A stretch of DNA of 64,000 nucleotides from Trogon surrucura (GCA_020746105.1 CM036622.1:16841487-16905486); one strand, 5' to 3'. Shown: positions 26,001 through 37,849, numbered from the stretch's first letter. Notes: a model not told the origin generated them from the letters alone. Numbers and translations are program-made.

Positions 26001-26699
26001 GTCACAGTTCCCCTCAATCTCATTCTCAAAATCACCTCTCTCTGTCTCTGATAAATTTTATAATATTAAAAAAATCACAGTACTCTAGACACATTAAAAA
26101 TGTAGCAGCATTATACAGTAATTGAAATAAATATCAAATTAAAAATAAGAGGATGCTGCAGTGATTGTATTATTAATTTTTATTTTATTCAGTTGCACTC
26201 TTCACTTCAAAATCTACTGAGGATGCCTTCGAATTTCTACCATGGAAAAGACCAAAGTGAGAATTTATGCCAAACTTGCCACAAAGAAACACAGAGTGTC
26301 AGCCATAACGGACTTACGAAGTAGCCTTTTTCCTAGAAAGGCAGTTCTGGTTTTCTTTGTTGATATTTTCTGTACTGACATTTCTGAATGAAACAAGTAT
26401 CAGATCACTTGATCTTCTAGCACAGTGGTGAGCTCCAGGAACTACCTTGTTCTGTACACTCTGAAGGTGTAGGTATGGTGAAACAAATCCTGAAATATTC
26501 AGATGAATATCCCACTTGACGGAGGAAATTTAGGAAAGAGTCACATCTCATGACTCTACAGAAAGCAGGTAATTTTTTAATGTTTTCTAAATACTAGCTC
26601 AAAGTAGGTTTTTCACTTCTATTTTAACCAGGATTTAAGTTTTGGAGGGAGTCTTAAGAAGACAGCGTTTTGTCCAAGGCAGTGTCAAATTGTTTGGTG
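23011..26699. other. Gene-free AT-rich sequence
   Basis: No gene or repeat is recognised over about 3.7 kb. The frames at 24758-25221 (minus) and 24679-24891 (plus) overlap and show no domain. Confidence 0.5.
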
Positions 26700-27539
26700 T
26701 TGTAATACAGAGGGACCTGGACAGACTGGATCGATGGGCCCAGGCCAACTGCAGGCATTTCAATAGAGCCAAGTGTAGGGTCCTGCATTTTGGTCACGGC
26801 AACCCCATGCAACGCTACAGACTTGGAGAAGGGTGGCTGGAAGGCTGTCTGGCAGAAAAGGACCTGGGCGTTCTAATCGACAACCGGCTGAATATGAGCC
26901 AGCAGTGTGCCCAGGTGGCCAAGAAGGCCAACGGCATCCTGGCTTGTATTAGAAATTTTGTGACCAGCAGAAGTAGGGAGGTGATTGTCCCCCTGTACTC
27001 AGCACTGGTGAGGCCGCACCTTGAGTATTGTGTTCAGTTTTGGGCACCTCAGTATAAGAGAGATATTGAGGTGTTGGAGAAAGTGCAGAAAAGGGTAACA
27101 AAGCTGGTGAAGAGCCTGGAGAATAGATCTTACGAGGAGCGATTGAGGGAGCTGGGACTGTTCAGTTTGACGAAGAGGAGGCTGAGGGGGGACTTCATCA
27201 TGCTCTACAATTACTTGACAGGACATTGTAGAGAGGTTGGTGCTGGTCTCTTCTCACAGGTAGTTAGGGACAGAACCAGGGTGAACGGGTTCAAGTTGAA
27301 ACAGGGCAAGTTTAGACTGGACATTTGGAAGAAATTCTTCACAGAAAGAGTGGTCAGACACTGGAATAGACTGCCTAGGGAGGTGGTTGAGTCACCATCC
27401 CTGGATGTGTTTAAGTGTCGCTTAGATGTGGTGTTGGGTGAGATGGTTTAGGGGCAGAACTGTAGTGTAGGGTTAATGGTCGGACTCGGTGATCCCAAGG
27501 GTCTTTTCCAACCTGAACTGTTCTATGATTCTATGATTC
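26700..27539 (+). mobile_element. CR1 LINE 3' fragment, divergent subfamily
   Basis: This is a plus-strand, 5'-truncated CR1 covering the reverse-transcriptase C-terminal third and the tail. The frame is open from the start to the stop at 27451. It reads [60 protein letters not shown] and [20 protein letters not shown]-like blocks, but differs from the other young copies at many positions ([20 protein letters not shown] instead of [12 protein letters not shown]). The 3' untranslated end also differs (GGTCGGACTCGGTGATCCCA before the ATTCTATG tail). This is a separate CR1 subfamily, and with no stops in about 250 codons it is fairly young. The 5' boundary is approximate. Confidence 0.96.
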
Positions 27540-27984
27540 ATCAGCAGTCATCCTTGTGTATGATGTCTTGTCCTGTGTGACATACACCTGCTTTCCAGGC
27601 CCCCTCACGTCCGGCCAAGCCCAGCAGTCAGTTCTGCTTCACATGTGCAGAGAGGTGCGGTCGCCCCACCTCGCTTGAGGCAGCCTGTATGGACATGGGC
27701 AAGAGGAAGTCTCCTGACTGGGCTGCTCTCTGCTGCCTTCTAGATGAATCACCCTTCTGCCTACTGAAGTAGGTGCTTTACATTGAACTTTGCGGGGAGA
27801 CTTTTCCCCATCTTTCTCCCTTCCTGAGGAAAATCTTGTGGCATTTAACTTGGCCTTTCCAAATAGTAAAAGAGAGCAGTCATTGTGAGACAACAACGGA
27901 TCTTGTAAACATATATTTTCTGTCTTCAAAAAACATATTTCAGGTGGAAAATGTGCTCATTCTGCCCCCTGTGTTTGGCATCCT

Positions 27985-28456
27985 CCGGGATGGTCCAAGT
28001 TGGAAGAGACTCGGCAATGTCATTTGCACAATTCCCTGCACCAGGATGAGATGGAACCACACTAATTTTTCTGACAGTTCCTGTTGAGGGAGATCCCACA
28101 ATCTAAGCAAGGTATTCCAGTATTTTGTTGCCCCTATTGTTGTCTGTTTTACCTCATGTCTAAATCTTTTTTAATGGAAATTTAAATGCTTTACTTTTTG
28201 TTCTTTCTGCTGTCAACACAGAGAATAGATTATGTCCACTCTCTGGAGACTGTTGCTGCATCTCCCTTCAGTTACCTCTTTGTTAAGCTCTGCGGTTGCA
28301 ATTCATTATGCTGCCACAGGAATTGTTTTCTAGTTTTATGATGAATCTTTTTTCTCTGGACTCTCTCCAATTTAGCCCATACACTTCATGGTGTATATTT
28401 CCCATAACTGAACGCGGATCTACTGTGATCTTACCAGTGTAAATGAATATATTCCT
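27985..28456 (-). mobile_element. Ancient CR1/L3-like LINE relic
   Basis: A highly diverged antisense CR1 is visible as islands on the plus strand. TGACAGTTCCTGTTGAGGGA followed by CCACAATC matches the antisense of the conserved PREVVE region. CTCATGTCTAAATC, the CTGTCAACACAGAGAATAGA block and CTGGACTCTCTCCAATTTAG match the antisense of later ORF2 blocks. The order is preserved, but no frame is intact. The base divergence suggests insertion long before the other copies in the window. The boundaries are approximate. Confidence 0.6.
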
Positions 28457-28459
28457 CTA

Positions 28460-28842
28460 GAAAGGTCCCTTCGGAGAGCCGGTCAAGTTAACGACCATCA
28501 CACCAATATGGCTACAAGTCGTCCTCTCTTTATTGCCCCGGACAGCTCAATATATACAGTTAAGCAGTGTCCCCACGCCTGCCCCTTAACAGAGTTGGTC
28601 AGTTACAGGTTTACACACGCCAGCGTTTTATTGGATAGTGCCATTCAACTATGCAGGCGGCTCTCGCCCCCCCTTCTCCCCCCGGGGCCAGCACCTCCAG
28701 CCAAGCATCTCAGAAAGCTCTCACAAAACAGATAAAACCTCCTCCTCCCCGTGTTCCAAGGCAGCTTCAAGGACAGAGCCTTTGTTTAGGCCTAAGCTGG
28801 GTTGTCCACACCTTTAAAGTGATACAGCGCCTCTGCTCCACA
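28460..28842 (-). mobile_element. Solo LTR, avian ERV (ERVK-like)
   Basis: Read on the minus strand the segment has a typical LTR layout: a TATA-like TATATATTGAGC, an AATAAAGAGAGGA poly(A)-signal segment shortly after, and a U5-like part ending near 28460. The upstream U3 is GC-rich. No internal retroviral region is found on either side, so it is best read as a solo LTR. Both ends are approximate and I could not confirm a target duplication. The family assignment is from memory. Confidence 0.55.
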
Positions 28843-29706
28843 AGAAATTCCTCTACATATTCCAGTTTATACATTGGTATTGGCTTTTCCATGCCAGTAT
28901 TGTATCTTTTGCTTGTGACCCTGTCCAAAGTCCTGGCATTGCTCCTGGGACCTTCCCCACCCTCTCTGTGTTTATGCACCAGTTTTTATGACAGCTGTAA
29001 AAGAGGTGCACATGTTGGTCTGCACTACGAGTTTCCTGCACCCGGTCCCCAGTTATAGAGGACTGCGAGGGAAGAGTTTGCAGTCTGGATGGAAGACAGC
29101 ATCTAAATGAAGCTTGGGACCCATCTGGTTGTTAGTACATGGTATGCTGGCTCTGAAGAAAGGTAAATGCTTCCACCTTAGCTTCTCCTTTCCTTCTGCT
29201 GCCTGCTTCAACTTGTGTTACTGTGATCCCTTCTCAGCCACCAGCCGATTTCCTTGGAGCTGGGAAACCCAGCTGTCCCAAGGATCCCGCTGCCAGGAAA
29301 AGGAAACTGGTCCCAACAGTTTGAAACTGCACTGAGAGATGCTGAAATAGCAGCCCATTGGTGACAGGGTCACTTTAGCACATATCAGCACTCCTCTTTT
29401 CTTCCCCAGAACTCCCATTCTACTCTCAGTCCTGGCTTTGGTTCCATCCAGGAGTTCAAACCTCAGGGCAGGCCGAACCTGTTACAGCGAAGTATGGAAA
29501 AAATTGCTTTGAGGAAAGGAGTTTGGTGTTTCTGTCTTCCAGGAAGAGGCGATGAGGTCATGGAGATGGTAATCCAAAGCTCCTGGTGGATAACAGCTCC
29601 AAAAAAGAGCAAAAATTATTCCTCTACAGGTGAGAAGAGAGAAGTGATGTTAGAGCAAACATTTTCTGGTGTATACCAAGACGTCCTTGATTTACTACTT
29701 GACAGT
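28843..29706. other. Unassigned sequence between LTR and CR1
   Basis: No gene is recognised. An exon-like unit lies at 29543-29629: a polypyrimidine acceptor ending TCTTCCAG, an 87-base stretch open in one frame, and a CAG/GTGAGA donor. With no protein match it remains a weak candidate. Confidence 0.35.
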
Positions 29707-31353
29707 TGTGGTGTGTTGGCCTAGAAGGGTATAAACTGTTCAGGAAGGACAGGCAGGGGAAACGAGGAGGGGATGTTGCCCTCTATGTCAATGATCAGCT
29801 AGAATGCATGGAGCTTTACCTGGCAAGTGATGACGAAAGAGCCAATTGCCTGTGGATCAGGGTGAAAGAAAGGGGAGGAGACTTTACAGTGGAGGTGTGC
29901 TATAGACCTCCCAGTCAGGAAGACCAGGTGGATGAGGCCCTTCATAAGCAGATAGGAGTTGCTGCTTCTTCACAAGCCCCAATCCTCATGGGGGATTTTA
30001 ATCACCCGGATATCAATTGGAAAAACAACACGGCAGGGAACAGGCAATCCAGGAGATTCCTGGAATGCACTGATGATAACTTCCTTCCCCAAGTGGTAGA
30101 GGAACCAACGAGGAGAGGTGCCATGTTAGACCTCGTTCTCGTCAAAAGGGAAGGGCTGGTGGGTAATGTTAAGATTATGGCTAGCCTTGCTGCAGTGACC
30201 ATGAAATTATGGAGTTTGAGATCCTAAGGGCAGCTAAGAGGGGGAAGCTCAGCAAGCTTGATACCCTTGATTTCAGAAGAGCTGACTTTCACCTCTTCAG
30301 GAACCTCCTTGGCAGTGTGTGATGGGATAAAGCCCTAGAGGGACTGGGAGCCCAGGAAAGCTGATTGACTTTCAAGGATCATCTCCTCCAAGCTCAAAGG
30401 CATCACATCCCTAAAAGGAAGAAATCAAGCAAAAACACCAGGAGACCTATATGGATAAACAAAGAACTCCTGGTGAAAATCAAATACAGAAGGGGAACAC
30501 ACAAAGCGTGGAAGCAGGGACTGGTAACCTCGGATGATTACAAGAAAGTTGCTCATGTAATCAGAGACTAGGTTAGAAAAGCTAAGGCCCTGACAGAGTC
30601 AAATCTGGCCAGAGATACTAGAAATAAAAAGAAAGGATTTTACAGATATGTAAGAGAAAAAAGAAACATGAGAGAGAATATGGGGTCTCTCCGGAACGAT
30701 ACAGGTGGCCTGGTTACCAAGGACATGGAGAAGGCTGAAGTATTCCACAACATTTTCACCTCAGTCTTCACTGGCAACCACTTGAAACACACCACCCAAA
30801 TCACAGAGGGTGTTGGCTGGGTCTGGGAAAGTGAAGAATCACGCACGGTAGGAGCAGATCAGGTCCGAGAACACCTAGAGAATCTGAAGGTGCACAAATT
30901 CATGGGACCTGATGAGATGCATCCACGAGTCCTGAAGGAACTGACAGCTGAAGTTGCTAGGCCATTAGCCATCAAATTTGAGAGGTCCTGGAAGTCTGGT
31001 GAGATTCCCGCAGATTGGAAAAGGGCGAACATAACCCCCATCTTTAAAAAAGGAACCAAAGACAACCCAGGAAACTACAGTCCAGTCAGCCTTACCTCTG
31101 TGCCAAGTAACATCATGGAACAGATTCTCCAGGTAGCTGTACTATGGCACATAAAAAATAATCAAGTGGTTGGTGACAGCCAGCATGTCTTCACCAGGGG
31201 CAAGTTGTGCCTGACTAATTTAGTGGCCTTCTACGACAAAGCTACAGCGCTGGTTGACATGGGAAAAGCAACGGATGTCATTTTCCCAGACTTGTGCAAG
31301 GCATTTGACACTGTCCCACATGACATCCTTGTCTCTAAAATGGAGAGACACTA
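29707..31353 (+). mobile_element. CR1 LINE middle section, both ends missing
   Basis: This plus-strand CR1 carries much of the ORF2 endonuclease and the first part of reverse transcriptase. The endonuclease frame (to 30227) shows LEGYKLFRKDRQGKRGGDVA, CYRPPSQ and MGDFNHPD, all typical of the APE-type endonuclease. The linker with RPIWINKELL lies at about 30430-30500. The RT frame (to 31354) shows FMGPDEMHPRVLKEL, WKRANITPIFKKGTKDNPGN and motif A as DLCKAFDTVPHDIL, which keeps its Asp. ORF2 is split by frameshifts and stops, for example an in-frame stop near 30570. Unusually for a LINE, the 3' half (RT motifs B and C, tail) is absent. The copy ends right where the tandem array at 31371 begins. 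It belongs to an older CR1 subfamily than element C. Confidence 0.95.
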
Positions 31354-31370
31354 ACTAATGCACTAACATT

Positions 31371-32620
31371 GTCTTTTTCAGAACTTGATAATTTCGCCCC
31401 ATTTCATGACCCCGCAGTCATGAATTTTGACTTAAATTTTGCAGCGACTTTGAGGGCTGGGAACTTGAGAATAAAAGAGCCCCCAGCCCCAAGGACAACT
31501 GCCAAGCAAAAGGCATCCAGAGGAGAGCATATCTCGGCATCAACATTTGATCGTGGATATTTTTCAAATTTGAGCCCCTGCTGCACCATGACACTGGTCA
31601 TTAACTTTGACAAAACATCTGCTTCTCAGCTGCAAGGGTCTGAGCTTGTGAGAACCAGGGAGCTGGTAACCTCGAGGACCACAGTGATCCATAATCTACC
31701 TGAAAGTGAGCTTTTCACTGTGCGAACATTGGCTCCTGGAGAACTTTCGAATTTGGGCCCCTTGTACCTCACGTCACTGGGTTCATGAGCTCCAAAGCAA
31801 ATTTTCTGTGGTAGCGCACCAAGGGATTAATGGTCCTGTAGCCACCAAGCTGTCCACTCTAAGGGGTAGGGCCAGGGAAATGGAGTGCTAAGGGGATGCC
31901 AACATCGCAAAGGACTTTGTTTCACAGAGAACTTTCGAAACAGGGCCCCTGCCAGCCTCATCATCATGGGATTATGAGTTCCAAAGCCAATTTTCTGCAC
32001 CTGGGCATAGAGAGCTCACAGCCTGAGAACCACCAATGCACCCACTCCAAGGGGTGCTACCAGGCAGAAGGGATGCCATTGGGATACCAATACAGCAATG
32101 GACTTTGGTTTCTGGAGAACCTTCCAATCGGTGTCCCTACTGCATCGACTTTTGCTCCCAGAGAACTTTTAAACTGCACCCCCTCCCACCCCCATGACCC
32201 CAGAGTCATGAGCTCCGATGTAAATCTTCTGTAGCAGGGCACAGAGGGCTCATGGCCTGAAAACCACCAAGCTATGTGCTCCAATTAGCCTGGCCAGGTA
32301 ACAGGCATGCCAAGGGGATGCCAATACCGCACACACTTTTATTCCCAGAGAACTTTCAATTTGGGGCCCACACCCCCAGGACCCTGCGGTCATGAGCTCC
32401 GATGCCAATTTTCTGTTCCAGGGCACTGAGGGCTAATGGCGCAACAACAACCGAGCTACTCACTCCAAGGTGTATGACCAGGCAAAAGAGACAGCAAGGG
32501 GATGCCAATACCACACTGAGTTTGGTTCCCGGAGAACTTTTGAGTCGCAGCCTCCCCCCCCATTCCTGTGTTCCCAGAGTCATGAGCTTTCCCATCAATT
32601 TTTACAAACTACTCAGGGCT
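31371..32620 (+). repeat. Diverged tandem array, unit about 187 bp, about 7 units
   Basis: A block like GAGAACTTTCGAATTTGGGC recurs at about 31379, 31555, 31739, 31927, 32115, 32161, 32348 and 32532. The spacings are about 176, 184, 188, 188, 46, 187 and 184. Each unit carries the same further blocks in the same order: GTCATGAGCTCC, CCAATTTTCTG, CAGGGCAC followed by AGGGCT, CACTCCAAGG, GCCAGGCAAAAG and GGATGCCAATACCGCA. The 46-base step is a partial unit. Several units are open in one plus frame (about 139 codons at 31369-31788), but the period is not a multiple of three and the frame changes. I therefore favour a non-coding minisatellite or satellite, or promoter-type monomers of a retroelement. 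I do not recognise the family. Confidence 0.85.
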
Positions 32621-33734
32621 AATGCTCCAAGCACACAGCTACGGGAGGCGAGACGATTTGAGGCAAGGCTGGCTGGGCAGCAAAACAACCTGGAACAGCC
32701 ATGGCACCACTGACCAATCAGATCTCGGTCTGTGTGTGCTGCTGTTTACCCCTAGGCCTGCCCTCTCGTGCCAAACTCAGAAACTAAACTGAAGCAGATA
32801 CTGGAGGTGGGATAAAGCAGGGCAGGCCCAGCATGGGGACAGCTGAGTTGGTGAGAAGCTGACCGGGGTACATGCTGGATCAGCTTCTCTCACTGAGCGC
32901 AGAGGAGAGGGAGAAGGTGCAGTCAGCCGCCCTTGCAGTTGAATGAGGTGGAAGCGGCAGAGGAGCTGCTGCCTACTGATGAAGCAGGGGCCTCACATGC
33001 GTGGCTGGTTCCCTGAGCTTCTGCAGGCACTGGATGGGTTGCCAGGGTTAATACCACTGATTTTGTTTGTTTGTTTGGAGGACCTTTTTTTTTTTAAGAT
33101 ATCCATAGCTCTTAAGGCTTCATGAACCTCCCAGCTTATCAGGCTCCTAAGGTACTGATTGCCAAAAGCTGAACAGTACACCTGGGACTATAAACTCTCT
33201 TCAGTGCTGTAGAGAGGATGACAAGTCTCTGTGGCTTCCCTAAGGAGGGGAGAGAAGGGAGTGCTGAGGGATTAGAAGTCTAATTAGTGCATAATGAGGA
33301 ACTTTACTTTCTAAAGTAAAATTAAAGTAATTATAAACCAACATGTTCACATACCAATGCAATGACATTACTAAGGTTGCCATAGAACTAGAGATCATAA
33401 ATACATACAACTGCCATAATTTCTGACACTCCAGTGAGCTTCAGGTGCTGAAATAAACTTGTAGAGAATTTGTATCCTGAGCTCTCAGAAGTGACTGAAC
33501 CTGCTGACTGACAAACGGGTGAGGAAAAGGATACATTCAGCAGTAGCATAAGCGTCACTGTTTTGAGTGGGGCTGTATCCCAGCGCACCCATGATAGGCC
33601 AAAGACATCTGGAGGGGCATGTTTCTTTATTTTGCAGTTGTTTTGCTTGACGCTTTCTAAATCTTTCTTCCTTTTGCTTCCTCTGGCCTCTCACAGACTC
33701 TTCCCCGCATTCTGATGTGGTTTTAAGGACTGTA
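32621..33734. other. GC-rich segment then unique DNA
   Basis: 32,640-33,050 is GC-rich, follows directly on the tandem array, and contains a CCAATCAG motif at about 32715. It could belong to the same unknown element as the array. 33,060-33,734 is ordinary AT-rich sequence with a short TTTG run at 33061-33077. A very diverged CR1-like antisense patch may lie at about 33,150-33,240, but it is too weak to call. I see no gene. Confidence 0.4.
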
Positions 33735-35846
33735 GGATCATAGAACAGTTTCAGCTGGAAGAGACCTTCAAGATCATTGAGTCCAACATTTTCCTAGTCC
33801 TGTCAACACCACTAAAGCATGTCCTTCAATGCAACATGTACCGTTCTCTTAAACACCTTCAGAGATGGTGACTCAACCACCTCCCTGGGCAGCCTGTTCC
33901 AATGCCTGACAACCCTTTCAGTAAAGAAATTCTTCTTAATATCCAAACTGAACATCCGCTGGCACAACTTAAGGCCATTTCCCCTTGTCCTATCACTCAC
34001 CACTAGGGACAACAGACCAACCCTCACCTTTCTACAACCTCCTTTCAAGTAGTTGTAGAGAGCGATAAGGTCTCCTCTCAATCTCCTCTTCTCCAGGCTA
34101 AACAGTCACAGACCCCTCAGCTGTTCCTCATAGGACATGTGCTCCAAATCCTTTACCAGCTTGGTGGCCACCTCTGTACCCTCTCCAGCACTTCAGTGTC
34201 CCTGCTGTAGTGAGGGGCCCAAAACTGGACACAATACTCAAGGTTCGGCCTCACCAAAGCTGAGTACAGGGGAATGATCACTCCCCTGCCCCTGATGACA
34301 ACACCATTCCTGATAGAGGCCAGGATGCCATTGGCCTTCTTGGCCACCCAGGCACACTGCTGGTTCATGTTCAGCCGGCTGTCCATCAACATCCCCAGGT
34401 CCCTCTCTGTTTGGCAGCTCTCCAGCCACTCCTGCCCAAGCCTGTAGCACTGCTGAGGGTTGTTGTGGTCGAAGTGCAGGACCTGACATTTGGCCTTATT
34501 GAAACGCATGGAACTGGCCTTGACCCAGTGACCCAGCCTATCTAGATCCCACTGCAAAGCCTCCCTACCCTTAAGCAGATAGACACTTCCTCCCAGCTTG
34601 GTGTTATCTGCAAACTTACTAAGGGTGCACACCATCCTGTCATCCAAATCACTAATGAAAACATTGAACAGGACTGGGCCCAGTACTGAGCCTTGAGGGA
34701 CATCACTCGTGACTGGCTGCCAACTGGACTTAACTCCACTGATCACAGCTCTTTGGACTCAGCCATCTAACCAGTTTTTCACCCAGCAAAGCACATGACC
34801 ATCCAAGTCAAGAGCAGTCAACTTCTGTAGGAGAACGCTGTACACAACAGTGTCAAATGCCTTACTAAAGTCAAGGCAGACAACATCCACCGCCTTTCCT
34901 TTATCCAACCAGTGGGTGACCCTGTCAGAGAAAGGGATCACATTTGTTAAACAGGACCTGCCCTTCATAAACCCATGCTGACTGAGTCTGATCATCTGGT
35001 TATCCTTCATGTGTTGCATAATGGAACACAGAATGATCTGCTCCATCAACTTTCCTGGAACTGAAGTCAAGCTAACAGGCCTGTAGTTTCCTGGATCATC
35101 TTTCTCTCTCTTCTTATAGATGGGTGTTATATTGGCTGACTTCCAGTCAGCTGAGACCTCCCCAGTCTGCCAGGACTGCTGATAAATGATGGACAGTGGT
35201 TTGGTGAAAACTCCTGCCAGTTCTCTCAGTACTCCAAGATGTACCCCATCTGGCTGCATAGATTTGTGGACACTGATGTGGAGCAGCAGGTCCCTGACCA
35301 TCTCCTCCTCAATTGTGAGGGAGACATTTTGCTCCCAGCCCTCATCTCTTGGCTTGGGGGGCTGGCTTCCCTCAACACAAGTGTTTCTATTATTAAAGAC
35401 TAAGGCAAAGATGACACTAAGCACCTCAGCCTTATCCTCATCCTTTGTCACTGTATTTCCTCCTGGGTCTAGCAGGGGATGGAGGATCTCCTTAGTCTTC
35501 CTTTTGTCATTGATATATTTATAGAAGCTTTTCTTGCTGTCCTTTACTTTCAAAGTCAGATTAATTTCTAGCTGGGTTTTGGACCATCTAATTACCTCCC
35601 TGCATAACCTAACATTATGCTTGTACTCATTGTGAGTGGCCTGACCCTTCTACCAGTGGCCATAAGCTCTCCTTTTTTTCCTTGATTTTCAGCCAGATGT
35701 CCCTATTTAGCCAGGCCGATCTATGCCACAGGCTTGTTTTACAGCATATGGGGATGGCCTGCTTCTGTGCTTTTAAGACTCCATTCTTAAGAAGTGTTCA
35801 GCCTTACTGGACTCCTATACCCTTCAAAACTGACTCACAAGGGATT
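33735..35846 (-). mobile_element. CR1 LINE element D, 3' part (reverse transcriptase and tail)
   Basis: This is the 3' portion of a nearly full-length minus-strand CR1 whose 5' portion resumes at 39134. It contains the end of the endonuclease-RT linker (CESVLKGIGVQ, then AWLNRDIWLKI), the RT start (SFYKYIND..KEILHPLLD at about 35,480-35,530), RT core blocks (WKSANITPIYKKREKDDPGN, HGFMKGRSCLTNV, motif [12 protein letters not shown] with its Asp), motif B, and motif C as [10 protein letters not shown]. In motif C the second catalytic Asp is Asn. The C-terminal blocks and a weak tail follow at the left. ORF2 is broken into three main frames (34759-35553, 34153-34746, 33812-34081), with several stops and frameshifts. 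It is older than element C, which is inserted into it. Confidence 0.95.
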
Positions 35847-35950
35847 ACAGAATCACAGAATCACACAGAATCACAGAATCACAGAATGTTAAAGGTTGGA
35901 AGGGACCTTAAAGATCATCTAGTCCAACCCCCCTGCCAGAGCAGGATCAC

Positions 35951-37849
35951 CTACAGTAGAGCGCACAGGAACGCGTCCAGGCGGGTTTTGAATGTCTCAA
36001 GAGAAGGAGATTCCACAACCTCCCTGGGCAGCCTGTTCCAGTGCTCGGTCACCCTCACAGTGAAAAAGTTTTTCCTCATATTTTTATGGAACCTCCTGTG
36101 TTCCAGCTTCCACCCATTGCCCCTTGTCTTTTCAGTGGACACCGCTGAAAAGAGCCTGCCTCCATCCTCCTGACATTTCCCCTTGACATATTTATAAACA
36201 TTTATGAGGTCACCCCTCAGCCTCCTCTTCTCCAAGCTAAAGAGACCCAGCTCCTTCAGCCTTTCCTCATAAGGGAGATGTTCCACTCCCTTCAGCATCT
36301 TTGTGGCTCTACACTGGACTCTCTCAAGCAGCTCCCTGTCCTTCTTGAACTGAGAGGCCCAGAACTGGACACAATATTCCAGATGTGGCCTCACCAGGGC
36401 AGAGTAGAGGGGCAGGAGGACCTCTCTTGACCTACTTGCTACTCCTCTTCTAATACACCCCAGGATGCCATTGGCCTTCTTGGCCACGAGGGCACATTGC
36501 TGGCTCATGGTCATCCTGCTGTCCACTAGAACCCCCAGGTCCCTTTCCCCTGCGCTGCTCTCCAGCAGGGCAGTCCCCAACCTATATTGGCACATGGGGT
36601 TATTTTTTCCCAAGTGCAAACCTCTACACTTGCCCTTATTAAACTTCATAAGATTTCTCCCCGCCCAGCCCTCCAGCCTGTCTAGGTCTCTCTGAATGGC
36701 TGCACAGCCTTCTGGTGTGTCAACCACTCCTCCCAATTTCGTATCATCAGCAAACTTACTGACAACATTCTCTAATCCCTCATCCAGATCATTGATGAAT
36801 ATATTAAACAGCACCGGCCCAAGCACTGACCCTTGAGGGACCCCACTAGACACAGGCATCCAGCCAGACTCAGCCCCATTGACCACAACCCTCTGGCTTC
36901 TTCTCTTCAACCAGTTCTCGACCCACCTCACTACTTGGTCATCCAGACCACACTTCCTCAGTTTACCTATGAGGATGCTGTGGGAGACGGTGTCAAAGGC
37001 CTTGCTGATGTCCAGGTAGACCACGTCCACTGCATGGCCACCATCCATCCACCTGGTTATGTCTTCATAAAAGGCTATCAGGTTGGTCAAACATGACTTC
37101 CCCTTGGCAAAGCCATGCTGACTGCTCCTAATAACCTTCTTATCCTTGATATACCTAGAGACAGTGTCAAGGATAAGATGTTCCATCACCTTTCCAGGGA
37201 TGGAGGTGAGGCTGACCGGTCTGTAGTTACTCGGGTCATCCTTCCTGCCCTTCTTATAGACTGGAGTGACATTCGCTTTCCTCCAGTCTTCAGGCACCCC
37301 ACCTGTTACCCATGACTTACCAAAGATGATGGAGAGTGGCCTAGCGATGACTCCCGCCAGCTCCCTCAGCACCCGTGGGTGCATCCCATCAGGGCCCATG
37401 GATTTATGAATGTCCAAGTGTTCAAACTGATCCTTAACCCACTCCTCATCAATCAGGGCAGACTCCTCCTTTGTCATGACTTCCTCTGGGGCCTCAGGGG
37501 ACTGAGGCTCCTGAGGACGGTCTCCAACAGTGTAGACAGAGGCAAAGAAGGCATTCAGCAACTCTGCCTTCTTTCTGTCCTCTGTCTCCAGGACACCCAC
37601 CTCATTCAACAGAGGGCCTACATTGCCTCTAGTATTAGTTTTGTCAGCAATGTATTTGAAGAAGCCCTTTCTGTTGTCTTTGACCTCCCTTGCAAGTTTT
37701 AACTCCAAGGAGGCCTTAGCTTTTCTGATTGCCTCCCTGCACTCCCTGACAGCTGCCCTGTACTCCTCCCAAGTGGCCAGCCCTTCCTTCCACAATTTAA
37801 ACACCTCCCTTTCCACCTGAGTCTGCCCAGCAGATCCCTGGTTAACCAA
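35951..37849 (-). CDS. CR1 ORF2 reverse-transcriptase part (element C)
   Basis: A 632-codon uninterrupted frame encodes the reverse-transcriptase half of the CR1 ORF2 protein, which copies CR1 RNA at the nicked target site. Early blocks include [20 protein letters not shown] and [18 protein letters not shown] blocks follow: [40 protein letters not shown], motif [16 protein letters not shown], motif [21 protein letters not shown] and motif [11 protein letters not shown]. All three catalytic Asp residues are present. The C-terminal region ends [12 protein letters not shown]. The first Met in this frame is not the natural start. The protein should be continuous with the endonuclease frame, and one frameshift in the linker near 37,810-37,850 separates them. 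This is LINE coding sequence, not a host gene. Confidence 0.95.
   Translation of the reverse strand: MVNQGSAGQTQVEREVFKLWKEGLATWEEYRAAVRECREAIRKAKASLELKLAREVKDNRKGFFKYIADKTNTRGNVGPLLNEVGVLETEDRKKAELLNAFFASVYTVGDRPQEPQSPEAPEEVMTKEESALIDEEWVKDQFEHLDIHKSMGPDGMHPRVLRELAGVIARPLSIIFGKSWVTGGVPEDWRKANVTPVYKKGRKDDPSNYRPVSLTSIPGKVMEHLILDTVSRYIKDKKVIRSSQHGFAKGKSCLTNLIAFYEDITRWMDGGHAVDVVYLDISKAFDTVSHSILIGKLRKCGLDDQVVRWVENWLKRRSQRVVVNGAESGWMPVSSGVPQGSVLGPVLFNIFINDLDEGLENVVSKFADDTKLGGVVDTPEGCAAIQRDLDRLEGWAGRNLMKFNKGKCRGLHLGKNNPMCQYRLGTALLESSAGERDLGVLVDSRMTMSQQCALVAKKANGILGCIRRGVASRSREVLLPLYSALVRPHLEYCVQFWASQFKKDRELLERVQCRATKMLKGVEHLPYEERLKELGLFSLEKRRLRGDLINVYKYVKGKCQEDGGRLFSAVSTEKTRGNGWKLEHRRFHKNMRKNFFTVRVTEHWNRLPREVVESPSLETFKTRLDAFLCALL

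Noticed and set aside
31369-31788. 139-codon frame across the tandem array as a repeat protein
   Set aside because: The repeat period is about 187, not a multiple of three, and the frame breaks between later units, so coding is unlikely.
33150-33240. Very diverged antisense CR1 patch
   Set aside because: Only scattered words resemble CR1. It cannot be separated from chance by eye.
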